64,000 bases of DNA from Sphingobium cupriresistens. Its GTDB lineage: Bacteria; Pseudomonadota; Alphaproteobacteria; Sphingomonadales; Sphingomonadaceae. Location of the stretch: the NCBI RefSeq assembly GCF_004152865.1, contig NZ_SEOO01000022.1:1-64000 (forward strand), read 5' to 3'. Position numbers and translations under genes: made by a program. The notes under the pieces were generated by a model. That model did not search any database. It was not told the origin of the DNA and worked only from the letters and a program-made list of their open reading frames with translations. Below are positions 43,914 to 56,340 of this stretch, piece after piece. Numbering within the stretch: the stretch's first letter is position 1; every line of letters starts with the position of its first letter.

Positions 43914-44134
43914 TATGCGACCCTTGCTCTTGTCGCGCTCTTGTGGCGCAGCTTGCGCGAAGTGCAAAGCCTTCGCGTTGGCATGACGCCACCGCCCGTT
44001 CAAAGCCCCCTGACTAATACCCCCTGGCGTGATTATGTGACGGCCCAGCGACAGACTGGGTTAAGCCGCAGTCTGATTGACTAAAGGATGTGCCGTGCCT
44101 AAATCGCGGCGCATATCCGCGCGCGCTCCTGATG

Positions 44135-44151
44135 AGGGGGTTCGTGCCCCT
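44135..44151 (+). promoter_or_regulatory. Hairpin in the secA leader
   Basis: AGGGG pairs with CCCCT across a seven-base loop, 20 bases before the secA ATG. No leader peptide with a convincing start could be defined. It could tune secA translation or be incidental. Confidence 0.25.
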
Positions 44152-44170
44152 TACGAAATTAGGAAATCGC

Positions 44171-46906
44171 ATGTTCGGCGCACTCGCCAAGTCCATCTTC
44201 GGATCGTCCAACGAACGCTATGTGAAGTCGCTGGGCAAGACCGTCGACCAGATCGCCGCCTTCGAACCGGCGATGCAGGCCATGAGCGACGAGGAACTGG
44301 TCGGCCAGACGGCGAAGTTCCGCGAACGGCTGGCCAATGGCGAAACGCTTGACGCGCTCCTGCCCGAAGCCTTCGCCACGGTGCGGGAAGCCGGCGTGCG
44401 GGTATTGGGGATGCGGCATTTCGACGTGCAGATGGTGGGCGGCATGGTCCTCCATCGCGGCGAAATCGCCGAAATGCGCACGGGCGAGGGCAAGACGCTT
44501 GTTGCGACGCTCGCCACCTATCTGAACGCGCTAGAGGGCAAGGGCGTGCATGTCGTCACCGTGAACGATTATCTGGCCAGTCGCGACTGCGAATGGATGG
44601 GCCAGGTCTATCGCTTCCTGGGTCTGACCACCGGCGTCATCGTGCCGAACATCAGCGAAGACCAGCGGCGCGAAGCCTATGCCGCGGACATCACCTATGC
44701 GACGAACAACGAGCTGGGCTTCGACTATCTGCGCGACAATATGAAATATGATCGCGCGTCGATGGTCCAGCGGCCGTTCAACTATGCGATCGTCGACGAG
44801 GTCGATTCGATCCTGATCGACGAGGCGCGCACGCCGCTCATCATCTCCGGCCCCACCGACGACAAGTCGGAGCTGTATGTCGCGGTCGACGCGATCGTGA
44901 AGCAGTTGGTCGACGAAGATTATGAGAAGGATGAAAAGCAGCGCACCGTCACGCTGACCGAGGACGGCACCGAGAAAATCGAGCGTCTGCTGGAAACCGC
45001 CGGGCTGCTCCAGGGCAGCAACCTCTATGATTTTGAAAATACGCAGGTCGTGCATCATGTGAACCAGGCGTTGCGCGCCGTGGTGATGTTCCGCCGCGAC
45101 ATCGATTATATCGTCAAGGATGGCAAGGTCGTCATCATCGACGAATTTACCGGTCGTATGATGGACGGACGCCGCTGGTCGGACGGCCTGCACCAGGCGG
45201 TGGAAGCCAAGGAGGGCGTCCAGATCGAGCCGGAGAACCAGACGCTGGCGTCGGTCACCTTCCAGAATTATTTCCGAATGTACCCCAAGATTTCGGGCAT
45301 GACCGGCACCGCGTCGACCGAAGCGACCGAATTCTACGAAATCTACAAGATGAACGTCGTCACCATCCCGACTAACAAGCCGGTGCAGCGGGTGGACGAA
45401 CAAGACAGCTTCTACAAGAATATCGAGGACAAGTTCCGCGGCATCGCCCGCACGATCAAGGAACATGCGGAGAAGGGCCAGCCCGTGCTGGTCGGCACCG
45501 TGTCGATCGAAAAGTCGGAAATGCTGTCTGAGTTCCTCAACCAGGACGGCGTGCCCCACGCGGTGCTGAACGCCCGCTTCCATGAGAGCGAAGCGCACAT
45601 CGTGGCGCAGGCGGGCCGCAAGGGCGTGGTGACGATCGCCACCAACATGGCGGGTCGCGGCACCGACATCCAGTTGGGTGGCAATCTGGAACTGCGCGTT
45701 GAGGACGAATTGCGCGACATGGCCGAAGGGCCGGAGCGCGAGGCCGCGATCGAGCGCATCCGCGCCGAAATCGCCGCCGAAAAGGCCGAAGTGCTGGCGG
45801 CGGGCGGCCTGTTCGTGCTGGCGACCGAGCGCCACGAAAGCCGCCGTATCGACAACCAGTTGCGCGGTCGTTCGGGCCGTCAGGGCGATCCGGGCCTGTC
45901 GCGCTTCTACCTCAGCCTTGACGACGACCTGATGCGCATCTTCGGCCCGGATACGATGTTCGCCAAAATGATCCGCTCCAACCTGGAGGATGGCGAGGCG
46001 TTGCCCCCGTCCAAATGGCTGAGCAAGGCGATCGAGACGGCACAGCGCAAGGTCGAGGCGCGCAATTACGATATCCGCAAGCAGGTCGTCGAATATGACG
46101 ACGTCATGAACGACCAGCGCAAGGTCATCTACGAGCAGCGCGCCGACATCATGGATGCCGATACGGTGGACGACGTGGTCGCCGACATGCGCCGTGAGAC
46201 GGTGAACGACCTGGTCGGCGCATCTTGCCCGCCCGGCACCTATCCCGAACAATGGGACATGGACCGGCTCAAGGCTCGCACCGCCGAGATACTGGGCCTG
46301 GAGCCGGACTTCGACGCTTGGCTTGCCGAGGATGCGGTCGATCCCGAACTGATCGAGGAGCGGCTGTCGGCGATGGCCGACGACGCCGTCGCGGACAAGG
46401 TCAGGGAGGTCGACTCGTCCGACTGGCACATGATCGAGAAGTCGATCCTGCTCCAGAGCCTGGACCATCATTGGAAGGAGCATCTCTCGACGCTCGACGC
46501 GCTGCGCCAGGTGGTGCATCTACGCGCTTATGCGCAGAAGACGCCGATCAACGAATATAAGCAGGAAGCCTTCGCCCTGTTCGAACGGATGCTGGAGAAT
46601 ATCCGCGAGGACGTGACCGGATCGATCGCGCGCGTGCAGTTCCGCATGGATGAAGCGCCCATGCCGCAGTTCGACCTGCCGGTGCTGCCCGATTTTATCA
46701 CCACTCATATCGATCCGTTTTCGGGCGAGGATAACAGCGCCGACATCGACGGCGGCAGCTTTGGCGGCCTCACCACCACCATCCCGCGTGCGCCGGTGGG
46801 TACTGGCCAGCCCGGCGAGTTCGCCAATCTCGACATCAGCCGCAATGCCCCTTGCCCCTGCGGTTCGGGCGAGAAGTATAAGCACTGCCACGGCGCGCTG
46901 GCCTGA
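44171..46906 (+). CDS. secA: Preprotein translocase ATPase SecA
   Basis: A 911-residue motor that drives unfolded proteins through SecYEG. Walker A is [11 protein letters not shown] at about 102-112; [19 protein letters not shown] is the second motif; [13 protein letters not shown] and RSGRQGDPG come later. The C-terminal zinc-binding tail [15 protein letters not shown] keeps Cys895, Cys897 and Cys906 with His907, which binds SecB. ATG 44171 is preferred over the longer frame from 44090. It is divergent from the glycosyltransferase gene. Confidence 0.97.
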   Translation: MFGALAKSIFGSSNERYVKSLGKTVDQIAAFEPAMQAMSDEELVGQTAKFRERLANGETLDALLPEAFATVREAGVRVLGMRHFDVQMVGGMVLHRGEIAEMRTGEGKTLVATLATYLNALEGKGVHVVTVNDYLASRDCEWMGQVYRFLGLTTGVIVPNISEDQRREAYAADITYATNNELGFDYLRDNMKYDRASMVQRPFNYAIVDEVDSILIDEARTPLIISGPTDDKSELYVAVDAIVKQLVDEDYEKDEKQRTVTLTEDGTEKIERLLETAGLLQGSNLYDFENTQVVHHVNQALRAVVMFRRDIDYIVKDGKVVIIDEFTGRMMDGRRWSDGLHQAVEAKEGVQIEPENQTLASVTFQNYFRMYPKISGMTGTASTEATEFYEIYKMNVVTIPTNKPVQRVDEQDSFYKNIEDKFRGIARTIKEHAEKGQPVLVGTVSIEKSEMLSEFLNQDGVPHAVLNARFHESEAHIVAQAGRKGVVTIATNMAGRGTDIQLGGNLELRVEDELRDMAEGPEREAAIERIRAEIAAEKAEVLAAGGLFVLATERHESRRIDNQLRGRSGRQGDPGLSRFYLSLDDDLMRIFGPDTMFAKMIRSNLEDGEALPPSKWLSKAIETAQRKVEARNYDIRKQVVEYDDVMNDQRKVIYEQRADIMDADTVDDVVADMRRETVNDLVGASCPPGTYPEQWDMDRLKARTAEILGLEPDFDAWLAEDAVDPELIEERLSAMADDAVADKVREVDSSDWHMIEKSILLQSLDHHWKEHLSTLDALRQVVHLRAYAQKTPINEYKQEAFALFERMLENIREDVTGSIARVQFRMDEAPMPQFDLPVLPDFITTHIDPFSGEDNSADIDGGSFGGLTTTIPRAPVGTGQPGEFANLDISRNAPCPCGSGEKYKHCHGALA

Positions 46907-46913
46907 ATTGACC

Positions 46914-46937
46914 GGGGCGGGCAAGGTCCGCCCCTTT
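46914..46937 (+). terminator. Candidate terminator of secA
   Basis: GGGGCGG pairs with CCGCCCC over a seven-base loop, followed by only three T. It lies seven bases after the secA stop. Confidence 0.5.
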
Positions 46938-47033
46938 GCGGCCAACCGATCGTTAACCAGCCGGCTTAGTCTTTTCGCAACTTCGCCCGCCGAAAATGGC
47001 CTGACTCCGGGGGGCATACCGGGAGAGATGGCG

Positions 47034-47390
47034 ATGGATAGCATTTCCTATCGGGCGCGGGTCGAACGCAGGCGCGAAAGTCGCTTTGCTACGGAAGTCG
47101 GCGGAATGTTGCACTGGGATGGCGTTAGCCAGCCTGTGACCATCCGCAATATCTCCATCTATGGGGCGCTCGTCGCCGGAACCTGGCTCCCGACGCTCGG
47201 GGAGCGGGTCACGCTGATCGCCGATGGGCTGGAAGTATGCGGCACAGTGATCTGGGAAGGGCCGGACCGCTGCGGCCTGTTGCTCAGCCGCGCGGTCGAT
47301 CCGCTGGCCGTCATCGCCGAAGCGCGCGTCCATGCGGCCGATCATCCGCCGATCACGCTGCATCGCATCGGCCCCGGCACCTACGCCTGA
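47034..47390 (+). CDS. PilZ-domain protein (putative cyclic di-GMP receptor)
   Basis: A 118-residue single-domain protein. The PilZ binding motifs are present: an Arg-rich RRRESR near the N-terminus and NISIYGA (N-x-S-x-x-G) after it, then beta strands ending in GLLLSRAV. Such proteins bind cyclic di-GMP and alter motility or surface functions. ATG 47034 has GGGAGAG at suitable distance; ATG 47028 is too close to it. The diguanylate cyclase at 22788 could supply the ligand. Confidence 0.75.
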   Translation: MDSISYRARVERRRESRFATEVGGMLHWDGVSQPVTIRNISIYGALVAGTWLPTLGERVTLIADGLEVCGTVIWEGPDRCGLLLSRAVDPLAVIAEARVHAADHPPITLHRIGPGTYA

Positions 47391-47542
47391 AGGCGCGGCC
47401 TGCGCCTGACGCATAAAATCATACGCAAATACTATGCGGGCGACGCGCTCCTCCTCTCGCATTCCACCGCGCCGACCGCCTAATTGACGTCCCGTAGCCG
47501 ATCCTGCCGCCTTCCGCGGCGACGGCGTGCGGGAGAATTTTC

Positions 47543-47626
47543 ATGCAGGACATCCTCTGGATCGGCCTCACCCTGGGGCTGGCGGCGGCGAGCCTTGGCT
47601 ATGTCGCGCTTTGCGACCATGTATGA
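47543..47626 (+). CDS. 27-residue hydrophobic peptide upstream of kdpF
   Basis: MQDILWIGLTLGLAAASLGY, then ALCDHV: one membrane helix with a short tail. GGGAGAA lies eight bases before the ATG. It sits 13 bases before kdpF. Similar tiny membrane proteins are often left unannotated in front of kdp operons, and it could be a subunit or regulator of the Kdp pump. Function inferred only from position. Confidence 0.55.
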   Translation: MQDILWIGLTLGLAAASLGYVALCDHV

Positions 47627-47639
47627 GGGGACAGCCATC

Positions 47640-47729
47640 ATGACCCTAGACCTCTGGTTCGCAGCGATCGCTGCGCTAGGCCTTCTCGCCTATCTCGCCG
47701 CCGTGCTCGCACGGCCCGAACGCTTTTAG
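47640..47729 (+). CDS. kdpF: Potassium-transporting ATPase small subunit KdpF
   Basis: A 29-residue single-helix peptide ([20 protein letters not shown], ending VLARPERF) that matches KdpF, which stabilises the KdpABC complex in the inner membrane. ATG 47640 lies directly upstream of kdpA in the standard order. Too short for a domain call, but position and the PERF end are typical. Confidence 0.8.
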   Translation: MTLDLWFAAIAALGLLAYLAAVLARPERF

Positions 47730-47742
47730 GGGGAGGGACGAC

Positions 47743-49449
47743 ATGATGACCCTCCAGGGATGGCTGCTGATCGCGGCCTTTGTCGGCATATTGCTGGCGC
47801 TCACGAAGCCGGTCGGGCTGTGGCTATTCGCTTTGTATGAAGGGCGGCGCACGCCGCTGCATACGGTATTCGGCCCGGTCGAGCGGGGCTTTTATCGCCT
47901 GGCGGGGATCGACCCGGCGCAGGAGCAGGGCTGGCGGCGCTATGCCGTGCATATGCTGCTGTTCAACCTCGTGCTGGCGCTCTTCACTTACGCGGTGCTG
48001 CGCTTGCAGGGGTGGCTGCCGCTCAATCCGATGGGTTTTGCGGGCACGAGCGAACATCTGGCGTTCAACACCGCCATCAGTTTCACCACCAACACCAACT
48101 GGCAGAGTTATGCGGGGGAATCGACGCTATCGAACCTGTCGCAGATGCTGGGGCTGGCGATCCATAATTTTCTGTCGGCGGCGACCGGTATCGCGCTCGC
48201 CTTCGCGCTGTTTCGTGGCTTCGCCCGGCGGAGCGCCACGACGATCGGCAGTTTCTGGGCCGATATGACGCGGGTGACGCTCTATCTGCTCCTGCCGCTG
48301 TGCATCCTCTACGCGCTGTTCCTGATCGCTAGCGGCGTGCCGCAGACTTTGGCCGGGTCGGTCGATGTGACGACGCTGGAGGGCGTGAAGCAGGTGCTGG
48401 CGCTCGGCCCGGTGGCGAGCCAGGAAGCGATCAAGATGCTGGGCACCAATGGCGGCGGCTTCTTCAACGCCAACAGCGCCCATCCGTTCGAAAATCCGAC
48501 CGCGCTGACCAATTTCGTCCAGATGCTGTCGATCCTGGTCATCGGCATGGGCCTGACCTTCACTTTCGGCAAGGCGGTCGGCAATACCCGGCAGGGCTGG
48601 GCGATATTGGCGGCAATGCTGACGATCTTTCTGATCGGCGTCACCATCACCTATTGGCAGGAAGCGGCCGGCAACCCGATCCTGCATGGCATCGGCGCTA
48701 CGGGTGGCAATATGGAGGGCAAGGAGGTGCGCTTCGGCATCGCCGCCTCGGCGCTCTTCTCGGTCGTCACTACGGCGGCAAGCTGCGGCGCGGTCAATGC
48801 GATGCACGACAGTTTCACAGCGCTGGGCGGCATGATCCCGCTGTTCAACATCCAGTTGGGCGAAGTCGTCGTCGGCGGCGTCGGCGCGGGCATATACGGC
48901 TTCTTGCTGTTCGCCATCCTGGCGGTGTTCGTCGCCGGGCTGATGGTCGGGCGGACGCCCGAATATGTCGGCAAGAAGATCGAGGCGCGCGAAGTGAAGC
49001 TGGCCGTGCTGGCCATCGCGGTGCTGCCGCTCGTCATATTGGGCATGACCGCGATCGCCAGCGTCACGCAGGCGGGCCTGGCCGGGCCACTGAACAAGGG
49101 GCCGCACGGATTTACCGAAATCCTCTACGCCTTCACCAGCGCAGTCGGGAATAACGGGTCGGCCTTTACAGGCCTTACCGCCAACACGCCCTTCTATAAC
49201 GGCCTGTTGGGGGTCGCGATGTGGATCGGCCGTTTCTTCATCATCGTGCCGATGCTGGCGATTGCGGGCGGGCTGGCAGCCAAGAGCCATACGCCGGAGA
49301 CGGCCGGCAGCTTCCCCACCACCGGGCCGCTCTGGACCGGGCTGCTGATCGGCATCGTGCTGGTGGTGGGCGGCCTGACCTTCCTGCCCAGCCTCGCCCT
49401 TGGCCCCGTCGCCGATCATCTCGCGATGATCCACGGCCAGACCTTCTAA
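47743..49449 (+). CDS. kdpA: Potassium-transporting ATPase subunit A (channel subunit)
   Basis: A 568-residue membrane protein that forms the potassium-selective pore of the high-affinity Kdp pump. About ten membrane segments; the four selectivity-filter loops include TNTNWQSY and [30 protein letters not shown] ribosome-binding site precedes ATG 47743 (a second ATG follows at once). Length is normal. Confidence 0.97.
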   Translation: MMTLQGWLLIAAFVGILLALTKPVGLWLFALYEGRRTPLHTVFGPVERGFYRLAGIDPAQEQGWRRYAVHMLLFNLVLALFTYAVLRLQGWLPLNPMGFAGTSEHLAFNTAISFTTNTNWQSYAGESTLSNLSQMLGLAIHNFLSAATGIALAFALFRGFARRSATTIGSFWADMTRVTLYLLLPLCILYALFLIASGVPQTLAGSVDVTTLEGVKQVLALGPVASQEAIKMLGTNGGGFFNANSAHPFENPTALTNFVQMLSILVIGMGLTFTFGKAVGNTRQGWAILAAMLTIFLIGVTITYWQEAAGNPILHGIGATGGNMEGKEVRFGIAASALFSVVTTAASCGAVNAMHDSFTALGGMIPLFNIQLGEVVVGGVGAGIYGFLLFAILAVFVAGLMVGRTPEYVGKKIEAREVKLAVLAIAVLPLVILGMTAIASVTQAGLAGPLNKGPHGFTEILYAFTSAVGNNGSAFTGLTANTPFYNGLLGVAMWIGRFFIIVPMLAIAGGLAAKSHTPETAGSFPTTGPLWTGLLIGIVLVVGGLTFLPSLALGPVADHLAMIHGQTF

Positions 49450-49461
49450 CGGAGCATCCTC

Positions 49462-51495
<2,034 letters not shown>

Positions 51496-51513
51496 TCGAA
51501 AAAGGATATTTCG

Positions 51514-52101
51514 ATGTTTACCGATCTCAAATCCGCCGTTCGTCCGGCAATCGTCATGACCTTGCTCTTCGCGCTGTTGCTGGGCATCGCCTATCCGCTG
51601 GCATTGACAGGGATAGGGCAGGCGCTCTTCCCCGCACAGGCGAACGGGAGCCTGGTGCGGGATGGGGGCGTCGTCGGCTCCACCGTCATTGGCCAGGCCT
51701 TCACATCGGACCGCTATTTCCACAGCCGCCCGTCGGCGGCGGGCAAGGGCTATGACGGCCTTGCCTCGTCCGGCTCCAACCTTGGCGCCACCAGCCAGGC
51801 GCTGGTCGACCGGGTGAAGACCGATATCGCCCGTTATAAGACTGCCACACCCGATCGCCCCGTTCCGTCCGATCTGGTGACGGCCTCCGCCTCCGGGCTG
51901 GACCCCCATATCGGACCAGAGGCGGCTTTTTATCAGGTCGATCGCGTCGCCAGGGTGCGCGGCATGGACCCACGGCAGGTCCGGTCGCTGGTAGCGGGCA
52001 GCGTCGACCGGCCGCTGCTGGGCTTCCTGGGCGATGCGCGCGTCAATCTGTTCGAACTGAATCGACGGCTGGACGCGATTGGCGCTAAGCAGGCGCGGTG
52101 A
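51514..52101 (+). CDS. kdpC: Potassium-transporting ATPase subunit C
   Basis: A 195-residue single-span protein (helix about 9-30) with a periplasmic domain: GQAFTSDRYFHSRPSAAG and SGLDPHIGPEAA are family motifs. KdpC helps assemble and tune the pump. The last bases overlap the kdpD start (GTGA). Confidence 0.96.
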   Translation: MFTDLKSAVRPAIVMTLLFALLLGIAYPLALTGIGQALFPAQANGSLVRDGGVVGSTVIGQAFTSDRYFHSRPSAAGKGYDGLASSGSNLGATSQALVDRVKTDIARYKTATPDRPVPSDLVTASASGLDPHIGPEAAFYQVDRVARVRGMDPRQVRSLVAGSVDRPLLGFLGDARVNLFELNRRLDAIGAKQAR

Positions 52102-54764
52102 ACGAGACAGCGCGCCCGGACCCCGAAGCCTTTCTGCGCGCCGCCGCGCAGGAAGGTCGCGGGCGTCTGAAAATCTTCCTGGGTTCCGCGCCCGGCGTCG
52201 GCAAGACCTATGAGATGCTGACGGAAGGCACGCAGCGCGCGAAGGCGGGGAGCGACGTGGTGGTCGGCATCGTCGAGACGCATGGCCGGCGCGAGACGGA
52301 GGCGCTGGTCCATGGGCATGAACTGATCGCCCGCCGGATCGTCCCGCACCAGAATCAGAGCCTGACCGAGATGGACATCGACGCCATTTTGGCGCGGCAG
52401 CCGCAATTGGCGCTGGTGGACGAACTGGCGCACAGCAATGCGCCGGGCAGCCGTCATCCCAAACGCTATCAGGATGTCCAGGAACTGCTGGCGGCGGGGA
52501 TCGACGTCTATTCGACGCTGAATATCCAGCATCTCGAAAGCCTGAACGATGTCGTTGCGTCCTTTACGCGGGTCCGGGTGCGCGAGACCGTGCCCGATTC
52601 GGTGCTGGAGGATGCGGAGATCGAGGTGGTCGACCTGCCCCCCGACGAACTGATCGAGCGGCTGAAGGACGGCAAGGTCTATATCCCGCAGGAAGCGAGC
52701 CGGGCGCTCACCCATTTCTTTTCCAAATCGAACCTGACCGCGCTGCGCGAACTGGCGCTGCGGCGTGCGGCGCAGGCGGTGGATGCGCAGATGCTGGAAT
52801 ATGTCCGCGCACATGCGCTGGCCGGCAGCTTTGCGGTGGGGGAGCGGGTGGTCGTTGCGATCAGCGAGCAACCGAGCGCGCCGGGGCTGGTCCGCGCCGC
52901 CAAGCGGCTGGCCGATGCGTTACGGGCACCCTGGACCGCAGTGCATATCGAAACCCGGCGCAGCGCGATCCTGTCCGACGCGGAGCGGCAGGGCCTGGCT
53001 GAAACGCTGGCGCTGGCGTCTCGGTTGGGGGCGGCGACCGCCAGCATTCCCGCACGCAACGTGGTCGAAGGGCTGCGCCGCTTTGCGGTCGACGCGCGTG
53101 CGACCCAGATCGTGATCGGCAAGTCAAGCCGGTCCTGGTGGTTCGAACTGCGGCACGGATCGGTGGTCGATCGGCTGGTGCGCGATACCGGATCGGTGGC
53201 TGTGCATGTCCTGCCGTCGGACGACGATGCGCCGGTGCGGGTCCGTTCCAGGGCGATGGCGAGCCACTGGAGCAAGCCAGCCGATTACATCATGACCTTG
53301 CTGGCGGTCATGGCGATGACGGCGATCGGCCGGTTGATGGTGGAAGCGATCGACCTGGGCAATATCGCCTTGCTCTACCTCGTCCCCGTCATGTTCGCGG
53401 CGGCCTCCTATGGCTTGCGCGCGGGATTATTCGGCGGACTGGCGTCGAGCCTCGCCTATAACTTTTTCTTCCTGCCGCCCACCGGCACGCTGACCGTCAG
53501 CAACCCGGAAAACATCATTTCCATCCTGGTGCTGCTGGGCGTCGCCATCGTCACCGCGCAGTTTGCCGCGGGCGTGCGGGCGCAAGCCAATCTTGCGGGC
53601 GAGAGCGCGCGGCAGAATGCGGCGCTGGCGGGCTTTTCCCGCCACCTGACTGTCGCGGCCAGCCAAGACGAACTCATGCAGGGCGTCTGCGCCGAAGTCG
53701 CCCGGCTGCTCGACGTGCGCACGATGTTGCTTACCCCATCCGCTATCGGGCCGACCTTGCGCGCTGCCTTTCCCCCCGAAGACCGGATGGAGCAGATCGA
53801 GAAGGCGGCAGCACAATGGGCGATGGACAATGTCCAGCCAGCCGGGCGCGGATCGTCCACCCTGACCGCGTCCGACTGGCTGTTCCATCCGCTCCATACC
53901 CAGCGGGGCGTGCTGGGGGTGCTTGGCATCGCGCGCGACGACGCCGGGCTGGCGCTGCGCCCCGACCAGATGCCGCTGCTCATCAGCCTGCTCGACCAAG
54001 CGGCGATCGCGCTCGATCGGATGGCGCTGGAAGAACAGATGCTGGACGTGCGCCATGTGCGCGAGCGCGACCGGCTGCGCGCGGCGCTGCTGTCGTCGGT
54101 CAGTCACGACCTGCGCACCCCGCTGACCACCATATTGTCGGCGGCGCAGGAATTGCGCCGGGATCATGCTCTACCGCTGGCCGAACTGATCGAAGGGGAA
54201 GCGCTGCGGCTCAATCGCTTCGTCGCCAACCTGCTGGACATGGCGCGGGTCGAGGCAGGCGCGCTGCCGATGCGGATCGAGGCGACCGACCTGTTCGACG
54301 CTGTCGCCAGTGCGGTGCAGGACAGCCGCCAGACGCTGGCCGGGCGAGAGGTCAAGGTCGACATTCCGCCCGACATTCCGCTGGTCCGGGTCGATCCGGT
54401 GTTGCTGCACCATATCCTCCTCAACCTGCTCGACAATGCCGGGCGCTATGGCGATCCCGGCACGCCCGTCACGATCCGCGGCGCTCGCACCGCCGACGCG
54501 CTGCTGCTGTCGGTGATCGACCAGGGGCCGGGCATCCCGCCGGGCGCCGAATATCGGCTATTCGACAGTTTCACCCGCATCGAGGGGAACGACCGCGCCA
54601 AACATGGCACCGGCCTGGGCCTCGCCATCGTCAAGGGGTTCGCCGAGGCCATGGGATCGACCGCGCAGGCCGCCAATGCCGCTGATCCGCCGGGCGCCTG
54701 TTTCACCATCCGCATCCCCGAAGATTGCATAATCAAGGACATGCCCCAGGACGAGCGACCATGA
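52098..54764 (+). CDS. kdpD: Osmosensitive potassium-channel sensor histidine kinase KdpD
   Basis: An 888-residue sensor of potassium limitation. Domains in order: KdpD N-terminal with Walker A GSAPGVGKT at 29-37, a USP-like region about 250-370, four short membrane helices about 395-500, a GAF-like region about 515-650, and HisKA with His670 in SVSHDLRTPLTT, then HATPase. The start is GTG overlapping the kdpC stop. The stop overlaps kdpE by four bases. Confidence 0.96.
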   Translation: MNETARPDPEAFLRAAAQEGRGRLKIFLGSAPGVGKTYEMLTEGTQRAKAGSDVVVGIVETHGRRETEALVHGHELIARRIVPHQNQSLTEMDIDAILARQPQLALVDELAHSNAPGSRHPKRYQDVQELLAAGIDVYSTLNIQHLESLNDVVASFTRVRVRETVPDSVLEDAEIEVVDLPPDELIERLKDGKVYIPQEASRALTHFFSKSNLTALRELALRRAAQAVDAQMLEYVRAHALAGSFAVGERVVVAISEQPSAPGLVRAAKRLADALRAPWTAVHIETRRSAILSDAERQGLAETLALASRLGAATASIPARNVVEGLRRFAVDARATQIVIGKSSRSWWFELRHGSVVDRLVRDTGSVAVHVLPSDDDAPVRVRSRAMASHWSKPADYIMTLLAVMAMTAIGRLMVEAIDLGNIALLYLVPVMFAAASYGLRAGLFGGLASSLAYNFFFLPPTGTLTVSNPENIISILVLLGVAIVTAQFAAGVRAQANLAGESARQNAALAGFSRHLTVAASQDELMQGVCAEVARLLDVRTMLLTPSAIGPTLRAAFPPEDRMEQIEKAAAQWAMDNVQPAGRGSSTLTASDWLFHPLHTQRGVLGVLGIARDDAGLALRPDQMPLLISLLDQAAIALDRMALEEQMLDVRHVRERDRLRAALLSSVSHDLRTPLTTILSAAQELRRDHALPLAELIEGEALRLNRFVANLLDMARVEAGALPMRIEATDLFDAVASAVQDSRQTLAGREVKVDIPPDIPLVRVDPVLLHHILLNLLDNAGRYGDPGTPVTIRGARTADALLLSVIDQGPGIPPGAEYRLFDSFTRIEGNDRAKHGTGLGLAIVKGFAEAMGSTAQAANAADPPGACFTIRIPEDCIIKDMPQDERP

Positions 54765-55462
54765 CCACACGCCATAAAGTGCTGATCGTCGACGACGAAC
54801 TGCATATCCGTCGATTGATTCACAGCGCGCTCGCCCGTGCCGATTATGAGACAGTGGAGGCGCAAAATGCGCGCGCGGCGCTCGACCTGCTGCACGAGGC
54901 GTCGCCCGATATCGTCATCCTGGACCTGGGCCTGCCCGATCGGGACGGGCTGGAACTGGTGCCGCTGATCAAGCAGCGGTCCGACGCTACGCTGGTGGTC
55001 GTGTCGGCGCGCGAGGCGACCGAGCAGAAGGTGGCGGCGCTGGATCTGGGCGCCGACGATTATCTGACCAAGCCGTTCGACACCGACGAATTGCTGGCGC
55101 GGCTGCGCGTCGCGCTGCGCAACCGGCTGACGCGCGAGGGCGGGGTGTCGACGGTCAAGGCGGGCGATGTGGAGATCGACCTGCTGGCGCGGATGGTGCG
55201 CAAGAGCGGCCATGAAGTGCATCTGACGCCCAAGGAATATGGCGTGCTGGTCCAGTTGGCGAAATTCCCCGGCCGCGTCATTACCCATGGCCAGATCATG
55301 GCGCAGGTGTGGCCGCGCGAGGTCGAGCATCATGTCGAATATCTGCGCGTGCTGGTCCGCACGCTGCGCCACAAGCTGGAGGACGATCCGCAACGGCCGC
55401 GGATCATCGGCAACGAACCGGGTATCGGCTATCGGCTGCGGACGGATGGCGAGGGGGGATAG
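54761..55462 (+). CDS. kdpE: Two-component response regulator KdpE
   Basis: A 233-residue OmpR-type activator of the kdp operon. The receiver domain has DD at 11-12, phosphorylated Asp55 in VILDLGLPD and Lys in YLTKPF; the C-terminal winged helix includes LTPKEYGVLVQL and EHHVEYLRVLVRTLRHK. ATG 54761 overlaps the kdpD stop. The genes F to E lie in one direction with minimal gaps, so the operon probably includes its own regulators. Confidence 0.96.
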   Translation: MTTRHKVLIVDDELHIRRLIHSALARADYETVEAQNARAALDLLHEASPDIVILDLGLPDRDGLELVPLIKQRSDATLVVVSAREATEQKVAALDLGADDYLTKPFDTDELLARLRVALRNRLTREGGVSTVKAGDVEIDLLARMVRKSGHEVHLTPKEYGVLVQLAKFPGRVITHGQIMAQVWPREVEHHVEYLRVLVRTLRHKLEDDPQRPRIIGNEPGIGYRLRTDGEGG

Positions 55463-55476
55463 GCATAGCCGGCCAT

Positions 55477-56064
55477 TCAGCCCGTCCCGATTGGAACCTG
55501 TCGAATAAGGGTGGGGTCCAGTTGGTCTGGATTGAGGCCCAGCGCTTGTAGCGCCCGCCGATCGACGTCGATATGTTTGCGCGCATGATCGCCCGGCGCA
55601 TAGCTATACCCCCCTTCCATGCTGATGCCGGAAAATGTCACGCCCGTGGCGCCAGCGTCGATGGCGATGCACAGGGCCGTGACGCCGGACGAAGGGATGC
55701 GATCGCCGCGATCACCGCGAAAGCGCAGCCCTGTCGCCTGCTCGCAGGCCCTTTGCCGGGCCGCGCGGTCCATTGCCTCTATCGAATCCCAGCCCAGGCC
55801 AATCGTAGCGAAAGCGTCGAGGCTGGCCATGTTGGCGATGGCCAGCACATGCGTCGCATGTCGGCCGCGCATCAGGCTGCGCGTCATCTGCTGCGCCGCA
55901 TTATCAGACACGACGGTATGTCCGTTGAGCAGCACGATGTCAGGGACCAGGGTCGGCCAGGGCAGGAAGCCGCCGTTGACGGCCATCAGCACATAGGGCG
56001 CGGGGCCGGCAGGGAGGCAGGCTCCCGGTGCAGAGCCCAGCACATGGACATGTGCGCCAGCCAT
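55477..56064 (-). CDS. Hypothetical protein with N-terminal GSAPG loop
   Basis: A 195-residue protein from ATG 56064: HVHVLGSAPGACLPAG, VLMAVNGGFLPWP and IVLLNGHTVV give a Rossmann-like pattern, and GVTFSGISMEGGYSYAPGDH follows. The pattern is reminiscent of DUF115/MptE-like or sialyltransferase-related folds, but no family is recognised with confidence. A longer frame to 56145 overlaps the tRNA-Ser and is rejected. It is convergent with kdpE, 14 bases apart. Confidence 0.6.
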   Translation of the reverse strand: MAGAHVHVLGSAPGACLPAGPAPYVLMAVNGGFLPWPTLVPDIVLLNGHTVVSDNAAQQMTRSLMRGRHATHVLAIANMASLDAFATIGLGWDSIEAMDRAARQRACEQATGLRFRGDRGDRIPSSGVTALCIAIDAGATGVTFSGISMEGGYSYAPGDHARKHIDVDRRALQALGLNPDQLDPTLIRQVPIGTG

Positions 56065-56120
56065 CAAGGTACGAAGTTCAGACGCGGCTGCAACTCCCGA
56101 CGATAGCCGACAGAACTTGG

Positions 56121-56207
56121 CGGAAGCGGTGGGATTCGAACCCACGGTGAGCTTACACCCACGGCGGTTTTCAAGACCGCTGCCTTAAACCACTCGGCCA
56201 CACTTCC
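56121..56207 (-). tRNA. tRNA-Ser(UGA)
   Basis: On the minus strand, acceptor GGAAGTG pairs with CGCTTCC, discriminator G; D-arm with TGGCCGAGTGG; anticodon arm GCGGT-CTTGAAA-ACCGC with anticodon TGA; a long variable arm of the serine type (CGTGGGTGTAAGCTCACCG); T-arm GTGGG-TTCGAAT-CCCAC. CCA is not encoded. 87 bases, all arms intact. Confidence 0.96.
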
Positions 56208-56340
56208 GTTGGCTCGCTTCCTAGCGCGCCGGGCGGCGATGCCAAGTGGAAATCGTCGCTTTCTCCGTTCGTCGCCTTAAGCGACCCGACCGAGCATTAA
56301 GGGGATTCACCTGCCGCCCCGCCTGTGCAACAACGGGGGC

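Noticed and set aside
44077-44352. 91-residue frame overlapping the secA start, considered as a leader peptide
   Set aside because: It runs deep into secA in another frame, is highly basic and has no good start signal.
44531-46519. 662-residue open frame antisense to secA
   Set aside because: The sense strand encodes an intact SecA with all motifs; the antisense frame has a low-complexity His/Asp/Val-rich composition.
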